Below, piece by piece: positions 1 to 8,991 of a DNA stretch of 64,000 nucleotides. The position numbers were made by a program, and so were the translations under genes. The notes beneath the pieces are model-generated. The model searched no databases. It saw only the letters and a list, made by a program, of their open reading frames with translations, and was not told the DNA's origin. The stretch is from the NCBI GenBank assembly GCA_024343425.1, contig BRLC01000003.1:372001-436000 (forward strand), given 5' to 3'. Numbering within the stretch: position 1 is the stretch's first letter; every line of letters begins with the position of its first letter. The stretch comes from Rhizobiaceae bacterium MnEN-MB40S. GTDB taxonomy: Bacteria; Pseudomonadota; Alphaproteobacteria; Rhizobiales; Rhizobiaceae.

Positions 1-1
1 C

Positions 2-244
2 GCCGATATCATCCGGCGCGCGATGATCCGCATGGACGCGGCGCTGGACGAGGCGAAGCTGACGGGAAGCATGCTTTTGCAGGTGCACGACGAACTGATC
101 TTCGAGGCGCCGGACGACGAGGTCGACGCAACGATCAGCGTGGCGACCGACATCATGGAGAACGCAGCGATGCCTGCGGTGGCGATGAAGGTTCCGCTGA
201 AGGTCGACGCCCGCGCCGCCTCGAACTGGGACGAGGCGCATTAG
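2..244 (+). CDS. polA: DNA polymerase I, C-terminal end (partial)
   Basis: This is the last 80 codons of DNA polymerase I, which fills gaps and removes primers during replication and excision repair. The reading frame is open from base 2 of the window, so the gene begins upstream. The visible part carries polymerase motif C, LQVHDELIFE, whose His-Asp-Glu includes a catalytic metal-binding acid, preceded by the family's typical AADIIRRAMIRM-like helix. It ends with TAG and overlaps the end of the convergent permease gene by four bases. The family assignment is certain; the rest of the protein cannot be judged. Confidence 0.95.
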   Translation, partial: ADIIRRAMIRMDAALDEAKLTGSMLLQVHDELIFEAPDDEVDATISVATDIMENAAMPAVAMKVPLKVDARAASNWDEAH

Positions 245-1785
245 CGCGGCCGGGTCATCCGGTCGACCGCATAGGTGAGTTGGTAGAGCGCGACGGCGAC
301 GAGCACCGAGACGAGCGCGACGGTCCAGATCATCCCGTAATCGAGATAGCCGCGCGACTGGTTGAGCAGATTGCCGAGGCCTCTGCCCGTCGCCAGCCAT
401 TCGGCGATCATGACTCCGAGCAACGCCTTGGGCATGGCGAGCCTTGCGGCGACGAACAGCCAGTTGCGGCTCGCCGGAATGGCGACCAGCCACAGCTTCT
501 TGACGGTATTCGCGCCATAGGCGTCGACCAGGTCGAAGGCCGCGCGCGGTATCAGCGCAAAACCCTGCGCCAGCACAACGAAGGCTGCGAAGAAGGTCAC
601 CGACACCGTAATCACCAGCGTCACGGCGACGCCGCGACCGAAAATCAGCACGGCGAGCGGGGTGAGCGCGACCAGCGGCATGGTCTGGGTGATCAGCGCG
701 AAAGGCAGGAGCGCGTTCATGATCGTTGGGGCCGCGAAGGCAATCAAGGCCAGGACGAAGGCGATGGCGAGACCCAGGAACATGCCGCCAATGGTGATCG
801 GAATGGTTTCGGCGAGCGCCGCGAGAAGTTTCTGTTGCGCGACGGCGCTGGCGTTGGAGAAGAACAGGTAATCGACGACGCCGAGCGGCGTCTTGGCGAT
901 GATCGGCGAAAGCTGGCTGATGACGAGCAGCGCTTGCCAGACGAGAAACGGAAAGGCGATCGCCGCGATGGTCATTGCGATCGACCGCATGCGGTGTTCC
1001 GCATCGCCCGCCTGCGGCGGCTCCGGGGCCATGGTCACGGCCCGGTTGACGCCGGTCGTCATGCGCGCGACGAGCGCGGCAAGTCCATAGCCGACGCCGG
1101 CGATCGCCGTGGCGGTGACGCCGATGCCCCACAGCCTGTCGGGCTCGGCCCGACCGAGCGATCCGAGGAGATAGGTGCCGAGACCCCAGCGCGCGCCGCT
1201 GCCGAATTCCGCCAGGATGGCGCCGAGCACGGCCGCCGGCGCCGCCACCTGAAACCCGCTCATCATCGCAGGCACGGCGGCGCGCAGCCGCACCATGCGA
1301 AGCGCGCGAAACCGGCCGCCGCCATAGGCGGAAATCAGATCGGCGGTTCGAGGATCGATGTCGTTCAGTCCCGACAGCGTCGCCGTCATGGTCGGGAAAT
1401 AGACCAGCAGCGCCGCCAGCGTGATGCGCGCGACCTCTCCGTCCAGCGCGATGACAAGGACCGGAACCAGCGCGATGGGCGGCACGGCGAAGATCGCGAT
1501 ATTGACGCCGCGCATGAGCCGCTCGGAAAAGGGCCACACGCAAAAACAGATGGCCGCAAGGATCGCGATTGCGTTTCCGATGACGAAACCCGCTGCGGAC
1601 GTGCGCAAGGTCGCCAGCACATGCGGCCAGTAATCCGCCCGATCGACAAAGATGCGCGCCAGGATCGCCGACGGCGCCGGCAACGTGCCGCCGGCGACGA
1701 GCTGAAGCTGGCCGGCGATCTCCCAGATAACAATGAGGGCTACGAGCAAGACCAGCGTCGCCGCGCGGTTTCCGGAACCGTTCAT
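241..1785 (-). CDS. ABC transporter permease, two fused membrane domains (NitT/TauT type)
   Basis: A 514-residue inner-membrane permease built from two tandem BPD_transp_1 domains, about residues 1-255 and 265-514. Each half has its own EAA-type loop that docks the ATPase: [19 protein letters not shown] near residue 152 and [19 protein letters not shown] near residue 425. Most SsuC/TauC-type permeases are single-domain proteins of about 260 residues that dimerise, so this looks like an internal duplication and fusion. The start overlaps the end of the upstream ATPase gene by four bases (ATGA-type coupling). It is the last gene of the minus-strand operon with the binding protein and the folate-cycloligase-like gene. 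Substrate unknown. Confidence 0.88.
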   Translation of the reverse strand: MNGSGNRAATLVLLVALIVIWEIAGQLQLVAGGTLPAPSAILARIFVDRADYWPHVLATLRTSAAGFVIGNAIAILAAICFCVWPFSERLMRGVNIAIFAVPPIALVPVLVIALDGEVARITLAALLVYFPTMTATLSGLNDIDPRTADLISAYGGGRFRALRMVRLRAAVPAMMSGFQVAAPAAVLGAILAEFGSGARWGLGTYLLGSLGRAEPDRLWGIGVTATAIAGVGYGLAALVARMTTGVNRAVTMAPEPPQAGDAEHRMRSIAMTIAAIAFPFLVWQALLVISQLSPIIAKTPLGVVDYLFFSNASAVAQQKLLAALAETIPITIGGMFLGLAIAFVLALIAFAAPTIMNALLPFALITQTMPLVALTPLAVLIFGRGVAVTLVITVSVTFFAAFVVLAQGFALIPRAAFDLVDAYGANTVKKLWLVAIPASRNWLFVAARLAMPKALLGVMIAEWLATGRGLGNLLNQSRGYLDYGMIWTVALVSVLVAVALYQLTYAVDRMTRPR

Positions 1786-2564
1786 GAATCAGCGCCGTCC
1801 GCAGAATGATCGAGATACGAACCGATCTCGTCGCACAATTCATGGAACTCCGGCGCGCGGTGAAGATCAGCCGGGCGTGGCCGCTCGAACGGGATCGTTA
1901 CGTCGGCGACGATGCGGGCCGGCCGCTGCGAGAGCACCACCACGCGGTCGGCGAGATAGACCGCCTCGTCGACGCCGTGGGTGATCAGGAGGGTCGTGGG
2001 GCGTGATTGCGACCAGATCCGCTGCAATTCGAGGTTCATTTGCCGGCGCAGGATCAGGTCCAGCGCGCCGAAAGGCTCGTCCATGAGGAGCAGTCGGGGT
2101 TCGGTGGCCAGCGAGCGGGCGATCGCCACGCGCTGCCGCATGCCGCCGGAGAGCTCCCCGGGCCTGGCCTTCTCGAAGCCTGTCAGGCCGACGAGCTTGA
2201 TGAGTTCGCGCATCCGCTCCGCCGACGGCGGCGGCGACCCCAGCACCTCGAAAGGCACAAGGATGTTGCTTTCCACCGTGCGCCAGGGCAGCAACGCGGC
2301 ATCCTGGAAGGCGACGCCTACACGGCCGGTGCGGCGCGCCGCCCTGGGCTGCTCGTCGCCAACAGTGACCGCTCCGGCCTCGGCGTCCTCCAGGCCGAGC
2401 GCCAGACGCAACAGGGTTGATTTTCCGCAGCCTGACGGCCCGAGAAGCGCCGTAAATGAACCGGACGGACAGTCGAGCGAGAGCCGCTCGATGACTGGAA
2501 GGGCCTGCCCCTTGATGCGAAACGCCTTGGCGACGTTTTCGAAGACAAGCGGCAGACCCTGCAT
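1782..2564 (-). CDS. ABC transporter ATP-binding protein (NitT/TauT type)
   Basis: A 260-residue cytoplasmic ATPase energising the import system. Seen in order: Walker [10 protein letters not shown] (42-50), Q-loop FQDAALLPW (86-94), signature LSGGMRQR (138-145), Walker B LLLMDEP (158-164) and the switch histidine in [10 protein letters not shown] (196). The short form without a TOBE domain fits the SsuB/TauB/ThiZ class. The frame stays open far upstream, but that stretch lies inside the binding-protein gene. ATG 2564, two bases after that gene's TGA, is the sensible start; a GTG at 2570 overlapping the stop is the alternative. It overlaps the fused permease gene by four bases. Confidence 0.9.
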   Translation of the reverse strand: MQGLPLVFENVAKAFRIKGQALPVIERLSLDCPSGSFTALLGPSGCGKSTLLRLALGLEDAEAGAVTVGDEQPRAARRTGRVGVAFQDAALLPWRTVESNILVPFEVLGSPPPSAERMRELIKLVGLTGFEKARPGELSGGMRQRVAIARSLATEPRLLLMDEPFGALDLILRRQMNLELQRIWSQSRPTTLLITHGVDEAVYLADRVVVLSQRPARIVADVTIPFERPRPADLHRAPEFHELCDEIGSYLDHSADGADS

Positions 2565-2566
2565 CG

Positions 2567-3553
2567 TCACGCCTGGATTTCCGCCAGCAGGCTGGTGTCG
2601 AACATGTCCGGCGTCGCCTTGATGCCGATGCTGTTCAGCGTTTCGACATTGGCGGCGACGCCGGCTTCGTCCATGGCGAAAATTCCGTCGGGATGCTCCA
2701 TCAGCGGCTTCTGCGCCGTGTTGAAGAAAATCTCGTTCTCGATCGTGCGGCCCGTTCCCTTGAACCAGGTGTCGGCGAATTTCGGCGGCCACACGGCCGG
2801 ATCGACGAAGTTCTCGTTCCAGCCGGCGCGGCTGGCTTTCAGCCAGGCCACCAGTTCCGGACGTTTGTTTGCGAGCACGTCTTCCGTGACCACCACCGTG
2901 TCGTTGTAGGTCTTGTAACCGAAATCATAGAGCAGGAAGCTGACCGCTTTCTCGCCCTGCTGTTCGATCGTATAGGGCACATTCGTGGTGAAATCGAGCG
3001 AGGCGTCGATCTCGCCCTTGATCAGCGGCGTCGGATCGTAGGCGTAGGGCACGATGTTGACCTCTGCAGCGTCGACGCCGTTGAGCTTCAGCATCGCCTC
3101 GACCGACATGACATTGACCGGAGGCACGGCGAGCGTCTTGCCTTTCAGTTCCTCAGGCGAATTGATCGGCGCCTTGGCGAGCGAGACGATGCCGATCGGA
3201 TTCTTCTGATACTGCGCGCCGATAATCTTGAAGGGCGCGCCCTGATCGACGATCGCCTTGATCGTGGTGTCCGGCGTCGTCAGGGCCAGGTCGGCCTTGC
3301 CGGAAATGATCGAGCTTTCCGGAATGACGTCCGGACCGCCGGGAAGATAGGTGAGGTCCAGACCGGCCGATTCGTAATCGCCCTCGGCCATGGCTGTGAA
3401 ATAGCCGCAGAATTCGGCGTCATTGATCCAGGCGGCCTGCATGGTGAGCGGCGAGGCCGCAAACGCTTTCCGCGCCAATTGCGGCGTGAACGCGAGCGCC
3501 GCGCCAGCCGTCGCTGTCTTGAGAAAATGTCGGCGATTGAAATTCAGATTCAT
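2567..3553 (-). CDS. ABC transporter substrate-binding protein, NMT1/THI5-like, TAT-exported
   Basis: A 328-residue periplasmic binding protein. Residues 1-33 form a twin-arginine signal (RRHFLK near residues 7-12, then an Ala-rich stretch ending AFA-A). The mature part follows the NMT1/SsuA-like fold, with the family stretch [17 protein letters not shown] and the GGPDVIPES and KGKTLAVP regions. An AAAGGAGA ribosome site precedes ATG 3553. NMT1-like proteins bind nitrate, sulfonates, pyrimidine or thiamine precursors and others, so the ligand cannot be named. The aromatic/FCGY start of the domain is closest in feel to the hydroxymethylpyrimidine/thiamine-precursor group, and the neighbouring folate-cycloligase-like gene also hints at a heterocyclic substrate; both points are inference. 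Confidence 0.85.
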   Translation of the reverse strand: MNLNFNRRHFLKTATAGAALAFTPQLARKAFAASPLTMQAAWINDAEFCGYFTAMAEGDYESAGLDLTYLPGGPDVIPESSIISGKADLALTTPDTTIKAIVDQGAPFKIIGAQYQKNPIGIVSLAKAPINSPEELKGKTLAVPPVNVMSVEAMLKLNGVDAAEVNIVPYAYDPTPLIKGEIDASLDFTTNVPYTIEQQGEKAVSFLLYDFGYKTYNDTVVVTEDVLANKRPELVAWLKASRAGWNENFVDPAVWPPKFADTWFKGTGRTIENEIFFNTAQKPLMEHPDGIFAMDEAGVAANVETLNSIGIKATPDMFDTSLLAEIQA

Positions 3554-3587
3554 GGCAGTCTCCTTTCATGAAGGACGGGGAGGATAA

Positions 3588-4331
3588 TCAGGCCGTGTTA
3601 AGACCCCGCATCGTCTGCAATTCTCGCAGCGGCGGCGTCTTTTCGATCTGTTCCGGTTCGAGCAGATCCCAGTGAATTCCGCGCGGCCTTGGTCCGCGGT
3701 TTTCTATGCGTCGCAATCCCGACGGCGTCGCGATCGTGTCGACCAGTATGTCGGTCGGGCTGGCGAACAGCTTGTCCTCGACGACCTGGACATCGTGAAC
3801 CATGGCGCTGACCGGCGTGCGGTCGTCGACGATGCCGAGTTCGGAGAACATGCCCCATTCGAGGTCGAAGAAGCCGTGGCCCTTGCCGAACCGCACGCCA
3901 TCGAGCGATACGGCGGACGCGCCGGTGACCATGAAATCGAACCGGCCGCGTTCAGCGATTTCTTCCAGCGTGATGCGCTGGCCGAAATGCTCGAGCCCGT
4001 CGAGCCAGGCGGCGAAGAGTTCCTGACCCTCCGGCACCATGCCGGGGGCGAGAAGATAGAAGCCGCGATAGATGCCGTAGGTGGAGACCACCATCGTTTT
4101 GCCGGCGAGCAGCATGCGGCGTCTAAGGTCGACGAGACAATTGTCCGGCGTGATGAAAGCGTATTCGCCTTCCCTGTAGGGGCGGTCGGCGACGAGATGA
4201 TCGGTCGCGACCGTCGATCCCTCGAAATCGGGGATGACCTCGGAAAAGTTCAGATGAAATCGCGAATCCGGCAACGCAACGGCCGCGAGGCGCGACCAGA
4301 TCTTTTCCCTGACGATTTTGGTTTTAGACAC
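3588..4331 (-). CDS. 5-formyltetrahydrofolate cyclo-ligase family protein
   Basis: A 247-residue protein of the 5-FTHF cyclo-ligase (MTHFS) fold. It shows KIVREKIWSRL near the start, DNCLVDLRRRMLLAGK in the middle and the glycine loop GKGHGFFDLEWG (about 149-160), which corresponds to the GxGxGYYD nucleotide loop of the family. True MTHFS converts 5-formyl-THF to methenyl-THF with ATP. This longer, divergent type placed first in an ABC-import operon may act on another substrate. GTG 4331 with GGGACA seven bases upstream is preferred. An in-frame ATG at 4382 would put the RpiR operator candidate inside the gene and add a lysine-rich leader unlike the family. Enzyme activity is inferred only from fold. 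Confidence 0.75.
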   Translation of the reverse strand: MSKTKIVREKIWSRLAAVALPDSRFHLNFSEVIPDFEGSTVATDHLVADRPYREGEYAFITPDNCLVDLRRRMLLAGKTMVVSTYGIYRGFYLLAPGMVPEGQELFAAWLDGLEHFGQRITLEEIAERGRFDFMVTGASAVSLDGVRFGKGHGFFDLEWGMFSELGIVDDRTPVSAMVHDVQVVEDKLFASPTDILVDTIATPSGLRRIENRGPRPRGIHWDLLEPEQIEKTPPLRELQTMRGLNTA

Positions 4332-4365
4332 TTTTTGTCCCGTTTGTTTCTTAATATTGATTTTC

Positions 4366-4381
4366 TGAAACGAAGGTTTCA
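4366..4381. promoter_or_regulatory. Candidate RpiR operator TGAAAC-N4-GTTTCA
   Basis: A perfect 6-bp inverted repeat, TGAAACgaagGTTTCA, lies between the divergent folate-cycloligase-like gene (start 4331) and the RpiR regulator (start 4463). RpiR-family regulators commonly recognise TGAAA-spacer-TTTCA palindromes. The location fits control of the import operon and autoregulation. Binding is inferred, not shown. Confidence 0.6.
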
Positions 4382-4462
4382 CAATTGCGAAGACTTGTCA
4401 CGTATTTTTTCGCCGCGCCGCAAAAATTTTGCTATCGGTGATATCCGGTCGGAAAGGAAACC

Positions 4463-5317
4463 ATGGGAACACGACTCGCCTTGCGCATTCAGGAACGGTT
4501 CGACGAACTGACCCGCTCCGAACAGAAGCTGGCGCGGTTTCTGCTCGACCGTCCGGACGAGATACTGGCGGCGTCCGCCACGGAGCTTGCCGGCTATTCC
4601 GGCGTCTCCAAGGCGACGGCGGCGCGGCTGTTCCGCAATCTCGGCTACCGTGACTTCAACGACGTGCGGCTGCAGGCGCGCGAAGAGCGCAACAGGACGG
4701 GGCCTGTGCAGCAGATCCCGATGCCGCAGGTCGAGCCGACGGCGGCCACCACCGTTTCCCTGCATTTGCAGGTGGAAAGCGCCAATCTGACGCGCACATT
4801 CGAGGAACTAAGGTCGGATCAGCTTAACCGGGCGGCAGAACGCGTCGCGACGGCCGGCCGGGTCTGGGTTGCGGGACTTGGCATAGAAAACGGCCTCGCC
4901 AAATATCTCCATATCCTGCTGTCGCGCATCCGGCCGGGCGTGCATCTGATTTCGGAAAACGCGGCGACCTGGCCGGAAGAACTGGCTTCGACCGGGCCGA
5001 ACGATACGCTGATCGTCCTCGCCGTGCGGCCCTGGCAGCCACAGATCTCGACCATGCTGACCTTTGCGCGCACGACGCGGCTGCGTTCGATCGCGATCAC
5101 CGACCCGACCAACGCCGGCAAAGCGCAGCGCAAGGGCGCGCTGGTGCTCAATTGTCACGTCTCCACTCCCTGGGACGAGATGACCCAGACGAGCATATTG
5201 AGCATGGCGCAGCTGCTTGCGGCGGCGGCGGCCGGCAGGCTTGGCGACAAGGCGCATATCCGCCGCAACCTCATCGCCGATCTCGCCGAGGAGTTCGAGG
5301 ACGGAGACGATGCCTGA
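4463..5317 (+). CDS. MurR/RpiR family transcriptional regulator
   Basis: A 284-residue regulator. Residues 1-77 form the RpiR helix-turn-helix domain (recognition helix around GVSKATAARLFRNLGY, 47-62). Residues about 125-250 form a SIS sugar-phosphate-binding domain with VWVAGLGIENGLA and LIVLAVRPW. SIS domains normally sense a phosphosugar, but many RpiR proteins in this order control non-sugar importers. It is transcribed away from the fused-permease ABC operon, and a TGAAAC/GTTTCA palindrome sits in the shared promoter region, so it is the likely local regulator. The ATG is preceded by GGAAAG. Confidence 0.92.
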   Translation: MGTRLALRIQERFDELTRSEQKLARFLLDRPDEILAASATELAGYSGVSKATAARLFRNLGYRDFNDVRLQAREERNRTGPVQQIPMPQVEPTAATTVSLHLQVESANLTRTFEELRSDQLNRAAERVATAGRVWVAGLGIENGLAKYLHILLSRIRPGVHLISENAATWPEELASTGPNDTLIVLAVRPWQPQISTMLTFARTTRLRSIAITDPTNAGKAQRKGALVLNCHVSTPWDEMTQTSILSMAQLLAAAAAGRLGDKAHIRRNLIADLAEEFEDGDDA

Positions 5318-5323
5318 TTCCGG

Positions 5324-6406
5324 CTAGACGGGTTCGCTGGCCTCGAGCCTGCTTCCGATCTCTTCGGTAACGCCGTCATAGACCAGCGTCTGGTGGCTTG
5401 AGACAGGATCGCCCTCGATCAGCCCCAGCACCGAACGGGCGAGATCGCGGCCGGCTTCGCGAAAATCCTCGCCGATGACGTGGATCGCCGGGCGGAACCA
5501 CCGAAGATAGGTGAAGGACGACTGTTTCGAGACGATCGACAGGTCCTTGCCGATCGCCAGACCCGCCTTTTCCGCGCCCACGCAGATGCCGATCGCCGTG
5601 GCGGCGCTCCCGCTGACGATCCCGTCCGGACGATCGGCCGACGTCATCAGCCGGTAAACCGCGCTTTCGATTTCCTCAATGCGGTCATCGACCGTCACGT
5701 CATTGACGGCGACGGTTTGAAGACCGTGCGCCGCGACGCCGGACTGAAACCCCGATTGCATATGGCGGGAATAGGTCTGGTTGTCCGGTGGTCCGAGCAG
5801 GGCGAGCCGCCGGCAGCCAAGACCCGCCAGGATACCGACGGCTTCGCGCGCAAAGGCGCAGTTGTCGAAATCATGATACGCGTGCTCGACCTCCATGTCG
5901 GTCCGGCCATGCGTGGCGAACGGCATGTTGTTTTGCGCCAGATAGCGCACGCGTGGATCGTCAGGCTGGGTGCGCGACAGGATGACGCCGTCGGCGGATC
6001 CGGTTTCCACGACGTAGCGCACCGGTCCCATGCGGTCTCCCGGGTCGCCATAGGGCGTGACCACGAGGTGGTATTGCGTTCCGGCAAGGACCTCGGAAAT
6101 GCCCCGCACCATGTTGGAGGTCAGGCCGGTGATTTCATCCTCCGTGTCCAGAATCAGACTGATGACGTTGGTTTTGCCAGTGCGCAGGCGCACGCCGGCG
6201 CGATTGGGCAGGTAGCCGACCTGGTCCGCCACAGTCCGCACCCGATGTTTTGTGTCTTCGCCGATATCCGGCGCATTCTTCAGCGCTTTCGACACGGTGG
6301 TCACGCCGAGGCCGGTCAGATAGGCGATCGTCTTCAGCGTCGGCCGCTGGCCGCCGGGGCGGTCAGCCGAACGGGCCGGGCTTCCGGGACGCGCTGACTT
6401 GACCAT
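5324..6406 (-). CDS. LacI family transcriptional regulator
   Basis: A 360-residue repressor. The N-terminal helix-turn-helix is TLKTIAYLTGLGVTTVSKAL (23-42), followed by hinge GYLPNRAGVRLRTGKT and a periplasmic-binding-protein-like effector domain ending near residue 350. ATG 6406 is chosen because the HTH normally begins 5-25 residues from the start and GGAGG lies 11 bases upstream; the frame continues open to 6649 but that extension has no counterpart in LacI proteins. It is divergent from the carbohydrate ABC operon that starts at 6793. Two similar operators, one near each gene, suggest it represses both that operon and itself, with a sugar or sugar derivative as inducer. Confidence 0.92.
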   Translation of the reverse strand: MVKSARPGSPARSADRPGGQRPTLKTIAYLTGLGVTTVSKALKNAPDIGEDTKHRVRTVADQVGYLPNRAGVRLRTGKTNVISLILDTEDEITGLTSNMVRGISEVLAGTQYHLVVTPYGDPGDRMGPVRYVVETGSADGVILSRTQPDDPRVRYLAQNNMPFATHGRTDMEVEHAYHDFDNCAFAREAVGILAGLGCRRLALLGPPDNQTYSRHMQSGFQSGVAAHGLQTVAVNDVTVDDRIEEIESAVYRLMTSADRPDGIVSGSAATAIGICVGAEKAGLAIGKDLSIVSKQSSFTYLRWFRPAIHVIGEDFREAGRDLARSVLGLIEGDPVSSHQTLVYDGVTEEIGSRLEASEPV

Positions 6407-6491
6407 GACCGAGATATCCTCCAGGCGATTGACCGGCGTGAACGAAGTGAGAAAAAACGACTGGGTCGTCAGCTGGTCCGGGCGCATATTA

Positions 6492-6505
6492 CTAAAACGT
6501 TGCAG
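6492..6505. promoter_or_regulatory. Candidate LacI-family operator, lacI-proximal
   Basis: CTAAAACGTTGCAG matches the palindrome CTGCAACGTTGCAG at 6764-6777 in 12 of 14 positions and keeps the central ACGT typical of LacI-family sites with CG at the dyad. It sits 86 bases upstream of the regulator's start, consistent with autoregulation. Inferred. Confidence 0.6.
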
Positions 6506-6763
6506 GAAAAAAGCAAGTCCGCACGCCCGCGCGGCTCTGGATAGCGACGCCATCAATCCGCTCTGACGCTTAAATTCACCCCGCGCCGGACCACTGTAAG
6601 GGTCTGTTTTTCTTATGATTGCGGCTTCTTTTGAAATTTCTGTTTGCACTCACCGGTTGTTTTCGGTTAAGCCGCAGTCGCCTGCGTAGCGTCGTTCAGG
6701 CCCGCATTGAATCGATTTGAACGCCGCTATTGCAAATTGAAATCTTTTCTTCTAACGTTTTTA

Positions 6764-6777
6764 CTGCAACGTTGCAG
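6764..6777. promoter_or_regulatory. Candidate LacI-family operator, transporter-proximal
   Basis: CTGCAACGTTGCAG is a perfect 14-bp palindrome centred on CG, the hallmark of LacI-family operators. It ends 15 bases before the binding-protein start at 6793, touching the ribosome-site region, so a bound repressor would block transcription at or just after initiation. The partner site is at 6492-6505. Confidence 0.75.
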
Positions 6778-6792
6778 ATTGGGAGGACAACT

Positions 6793-8028
6793 ATGCGTTT
6801 TCATACTCGACTTCTCGCTTTGGCGGCCACGGTGGCGATGCCGTTCGGCGCAGCTCAGGCGACAGACCTCGAAGTGACACACTGGTGGACATCGGGCGGT
6901 GAAGCCGCCGCGGTCGCCGAATTCGCCAAGGCTTTCGACGCCACCGGCAACAAATGGGTCGACGGCGCGATCGCCGGCGGCGGCGGCACGGCGCGTCCCG
7001 TGATGATCAGCCGCATCACCGGCGGCGATCCGATGGGCGCCACGCAGTTCAACCATGGTCGCCAGGCCGAAGAACTGATCGAGGCCGGTCTGTTCGTCGA
7101 TCTGACGGAGCTCGCCGAAAAGGAAAACTGGAAGGATGTCGTCAATCCGCCGTCGCTGCTCGACAGCTGCACGCTTGACGGGCGCATCTACTGCGTGCCG
7201 GTCAACATCCATTCCCCGCAGTGGCTGTGGCTCTCTCACAAGGCGTTCGAAGACGCCGGCGTTCCGGTTCCCACGAACTGGGACGAATATGTAGCCGCCG
7301 TTCCCGCCCTCGTTGAAGCCGGCAAGGTGCCGCTGGCGCTCGGCAACCAGCCCTGGCAGTCCAACCTGCTCTTCGGCGCCGTGCAGATCGCGATCGGCGG
7401 CATTGACCTTTGGAAGCAGGTCAACCTCGGAAAAGACGCCGAGGCGGCGCGCAGTCCTGAAATGGCGAAGGTCTTTCAAGCCATGGCGAACGCCCGCGAA
7501 ATGGCGAAGGAATCCAACGTCCAGGACTGGAACCAGGCCACCAACATGGTGATCACCGGTGAAGCCGGCGGACAGATCATGGGCGACTGGGCGCAAGGCG
7601 AATTCCAGGTCGCGAACCAGGTTGCAGGCCAAGACTATTCCTGCCTGCCGGGCCTCGGCGTGCATGAATACATCTCGACGGGCGGCGACGCCTTCTACTT
7701 CCCAAAACTCGACGATCCGGAGCAGACCAAGGCGCAGCTCGAACTCGCCTCGCTGATGGTTTCGAAGCCGGTGCAGGTCGCCTTCAACCTGAAGAAGGGC
7801 TCCCTGCCGATTCGCGGCGACGTCGACCTCGAAGCAGCCAATGACTGCATGAAGAAGGGTCTGGAGATCCTCGCCGCCGGCCGCATGCTGCCTTCCGGCG
7901 ACCAGGTCTTTTCGGCCGACACCCAGACGCAGTTCAACGACCTCATGGTCGAGTTCATGAAAGATCCGTCGATCTCCGCCGAGGACGCGCAGAAGCGCTA
8001 CGCCGACATCGTCGAAAACGCCGACTGA
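6793..8028 (+). CDS. Carbohydrate ABC transporter substrate-binding protein
   Basis: A 411-residue periplasmic sugar-binding protein (solute-binding family 1). Residues 1-23 are a Sec signal with cleavage after AQA. The mature protein begins DLEVTHWWTSGGEAAAV, the usual opening of this group, and contains MGDWAQGEF and GDAFYFPKL, also typical. ATG 6793 follows GGGAGGACAACT. It is the first gene of an operon with two permeases, an ATPase, an isomerase and an oxidoreductase, so it should deliver a mono- or oligosaccharide or glycoside. The exact sugar is not evident. A strong stem-loop after the gene (8045-8077) probably protects its mRNA and gives excess binding protein over permease. Confidence 0.92.
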   Translation: MRFHTRLLALAATVAMPFGAAQATDLEVTHWWTSGGEAAAVAEFAKAFDATGNKWVDGAIAGGGGTARPVMISRITGGDPMGATQFNHGRQAEELIEAGLFVDLTELAEKENWKDVVNPPSLLDSCTLDGRIYCVPVNIHSPQWLWLSHKAFEDAGVPVPTNWDEYVAAVPALVEAGKVPLALGNQPWQSNLLFGAVQIAIGGIDLWKQVNLGKDAEAARSPEMAKVFQAMANAREMAKESNVQDWNQATNMVITGEAGGQIMGDWAQGEFQVANQVAGQDYSCLPGLGVHEYISTGGDAFYFPKLDDPEQTKAQLELASLMVSKPVQVAFNLKKGSLPIRGDVDLEAANDCMKKGLEILAAGRMLPSGDQVFSADTQTQFNDLMVEFMKDPSISAEDAQKRYADIVENAD

Positions 8029-8044
8029 GGCTGAACCGAAATGA

Positions 8045-8077
8045 CCCGGACCGGCGGCAATGCGCCCCCGGTCCGGG
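8045..8077 (+). promoter_or_regulatory. Intercistronic stem-loop between binding protein and permease genes
   Basis: CCCGGACCGG (8045-8054) and CCGGTCCGGG (8068-8077) are perfect reverse complements with a 13-base loop. There is no T-run, so this is more likely an mRNA-stabilising or attenuating hairpin than a full terminator. It lies 16 bases after the binding-protein stop and supports 8098 rather than 8041 as the next start. Confidence 0.75.
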
Positions 8078-8097
8078 GATCAGCGGGGGGAAGCCGC

Positions 8098-8991
8098 ATG
8101 TCGAGCAATCGGCCAATCAGGCTGTTCCGAAATCTGAATGCGAAGATCAGCGCGATCCCGATGATCGCGACGGCGCTTGTCGTATTCGTCGGCGGCACCG
8201 TCTGGACCATCATCTATTCCTTCACCAATTCCAAATTGCTGCCGCGGGCGAAATTCGTCGGGCTCGATCAGTATGAGCGCCTCTGGAACAGCAACAAGTG
8301 GCTGATTTCCATCGAGAACCTGTTCATTTTCGGGATTTGCTCGCTGATCTTCTCTTTTATCATCGGATTCGTTCTCGCGGCTCTGCTCGATCAGAAGATC
8401 CGCTTCGAGGACACGTTCCGCTCGATCTTCCTGTTTCCCTTCGCGCTGTCCTTCATCGTCACCGGTCTGGTGTGGCAATGGCTGCTCAACCCGGATTTCG
8501 GAATCCAGAGCGTGGTGCGGTCGCTCGGATGGGAAAGCTTCGATTTCGATCCGCTCTACAACGCGAACATCGTCATTTACGGGATCCTGATCGCCGCGCT
8601 CTGGCAAGGCACCGGGCTCGTCATGTGCCTTATGCTTGCCGGACTGCGCGGCATAGACGAGGACATCTGGAAAGCCGCGCGCGTCGACGGCATCCCGATG
8701 TGGAAAACCTATCTCTTCATCGTCATTCCGATGATGCGGCCGGTCTTCATCACCGCCGTCGTCATTATCGCGTCCGGCATCGTGCGCGTCTACGATCTGG
8801 TCGTGGCGCAGACCAGCGGCGGACCGGGCATCGCCTCGGAAGTGCCTGCAAAATACGTTTATGACGCAATGTTCCTGTCACAAAATCTCGGGCAGGGATT
8901 TGCGGCGTCGACGATGATGCTGCTGTCGGTGGCGATCGTCGTCATTCCATGGGCCTATCTCGAATTCGGAGGCCGCAAGAGCCATGGATAG
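8098..8991 (+). CDS. Carbohydrate ABC transporter permease (MalF-type)
   Basis: A 297-residue inner-membrane permease with about six membrane helices. The first helix is near residues 18-40, and the cytoplasmic EAA loop is AARVDGIPMWKTYLFIVIP near residue 195, before the last two helices. ATG 8098 is preferred: a purine-rich GGGGGGAAG lies seven bases upstream, and the earlier in-frame ATG at 8041 falls in the stem-loop and would add 19 atypical residues. Its end overlaps the next permease gene by eight bases, indicating translational coupling. It forms the heterodimeric channel with that protein. Confidence 0.9.
   Translation: MSSNRPIRLFRNLNAKISAIPMIATALVVFVGGTVWTIIYSFTNSKLLPRAKFVGLDQYERLWNSNKWLISIENLFIFGICSLIFSFIIGFVLAALLDQKIRFEDTFRSIFLFPFALSFIVTGLVWQWLLNPDFGIQSVVRSLGWESFDFDPLYNANIVIYGILIAALWQGTGLVMCLMLAGLRGIDEDIWKAARVDGIPMWKTYLFIVIPMMRPVFITAVVIIASGIVRVYDLVVAQTSGGPGIASEVPAKYVYDAMFLSQNLGQGFAASTMMLLSVAIVVIPWAYLEFGGRKSHG

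Noticed and set aside
280..1809. Long open frame on the plus strand opposite the double permease (509 codons)
   Set aside because: It is rich in Arg, Asp, His and Gly without domain features, and mirrors the codon bias of the real gene; a typical antisense shadow in GC-rich DNA.
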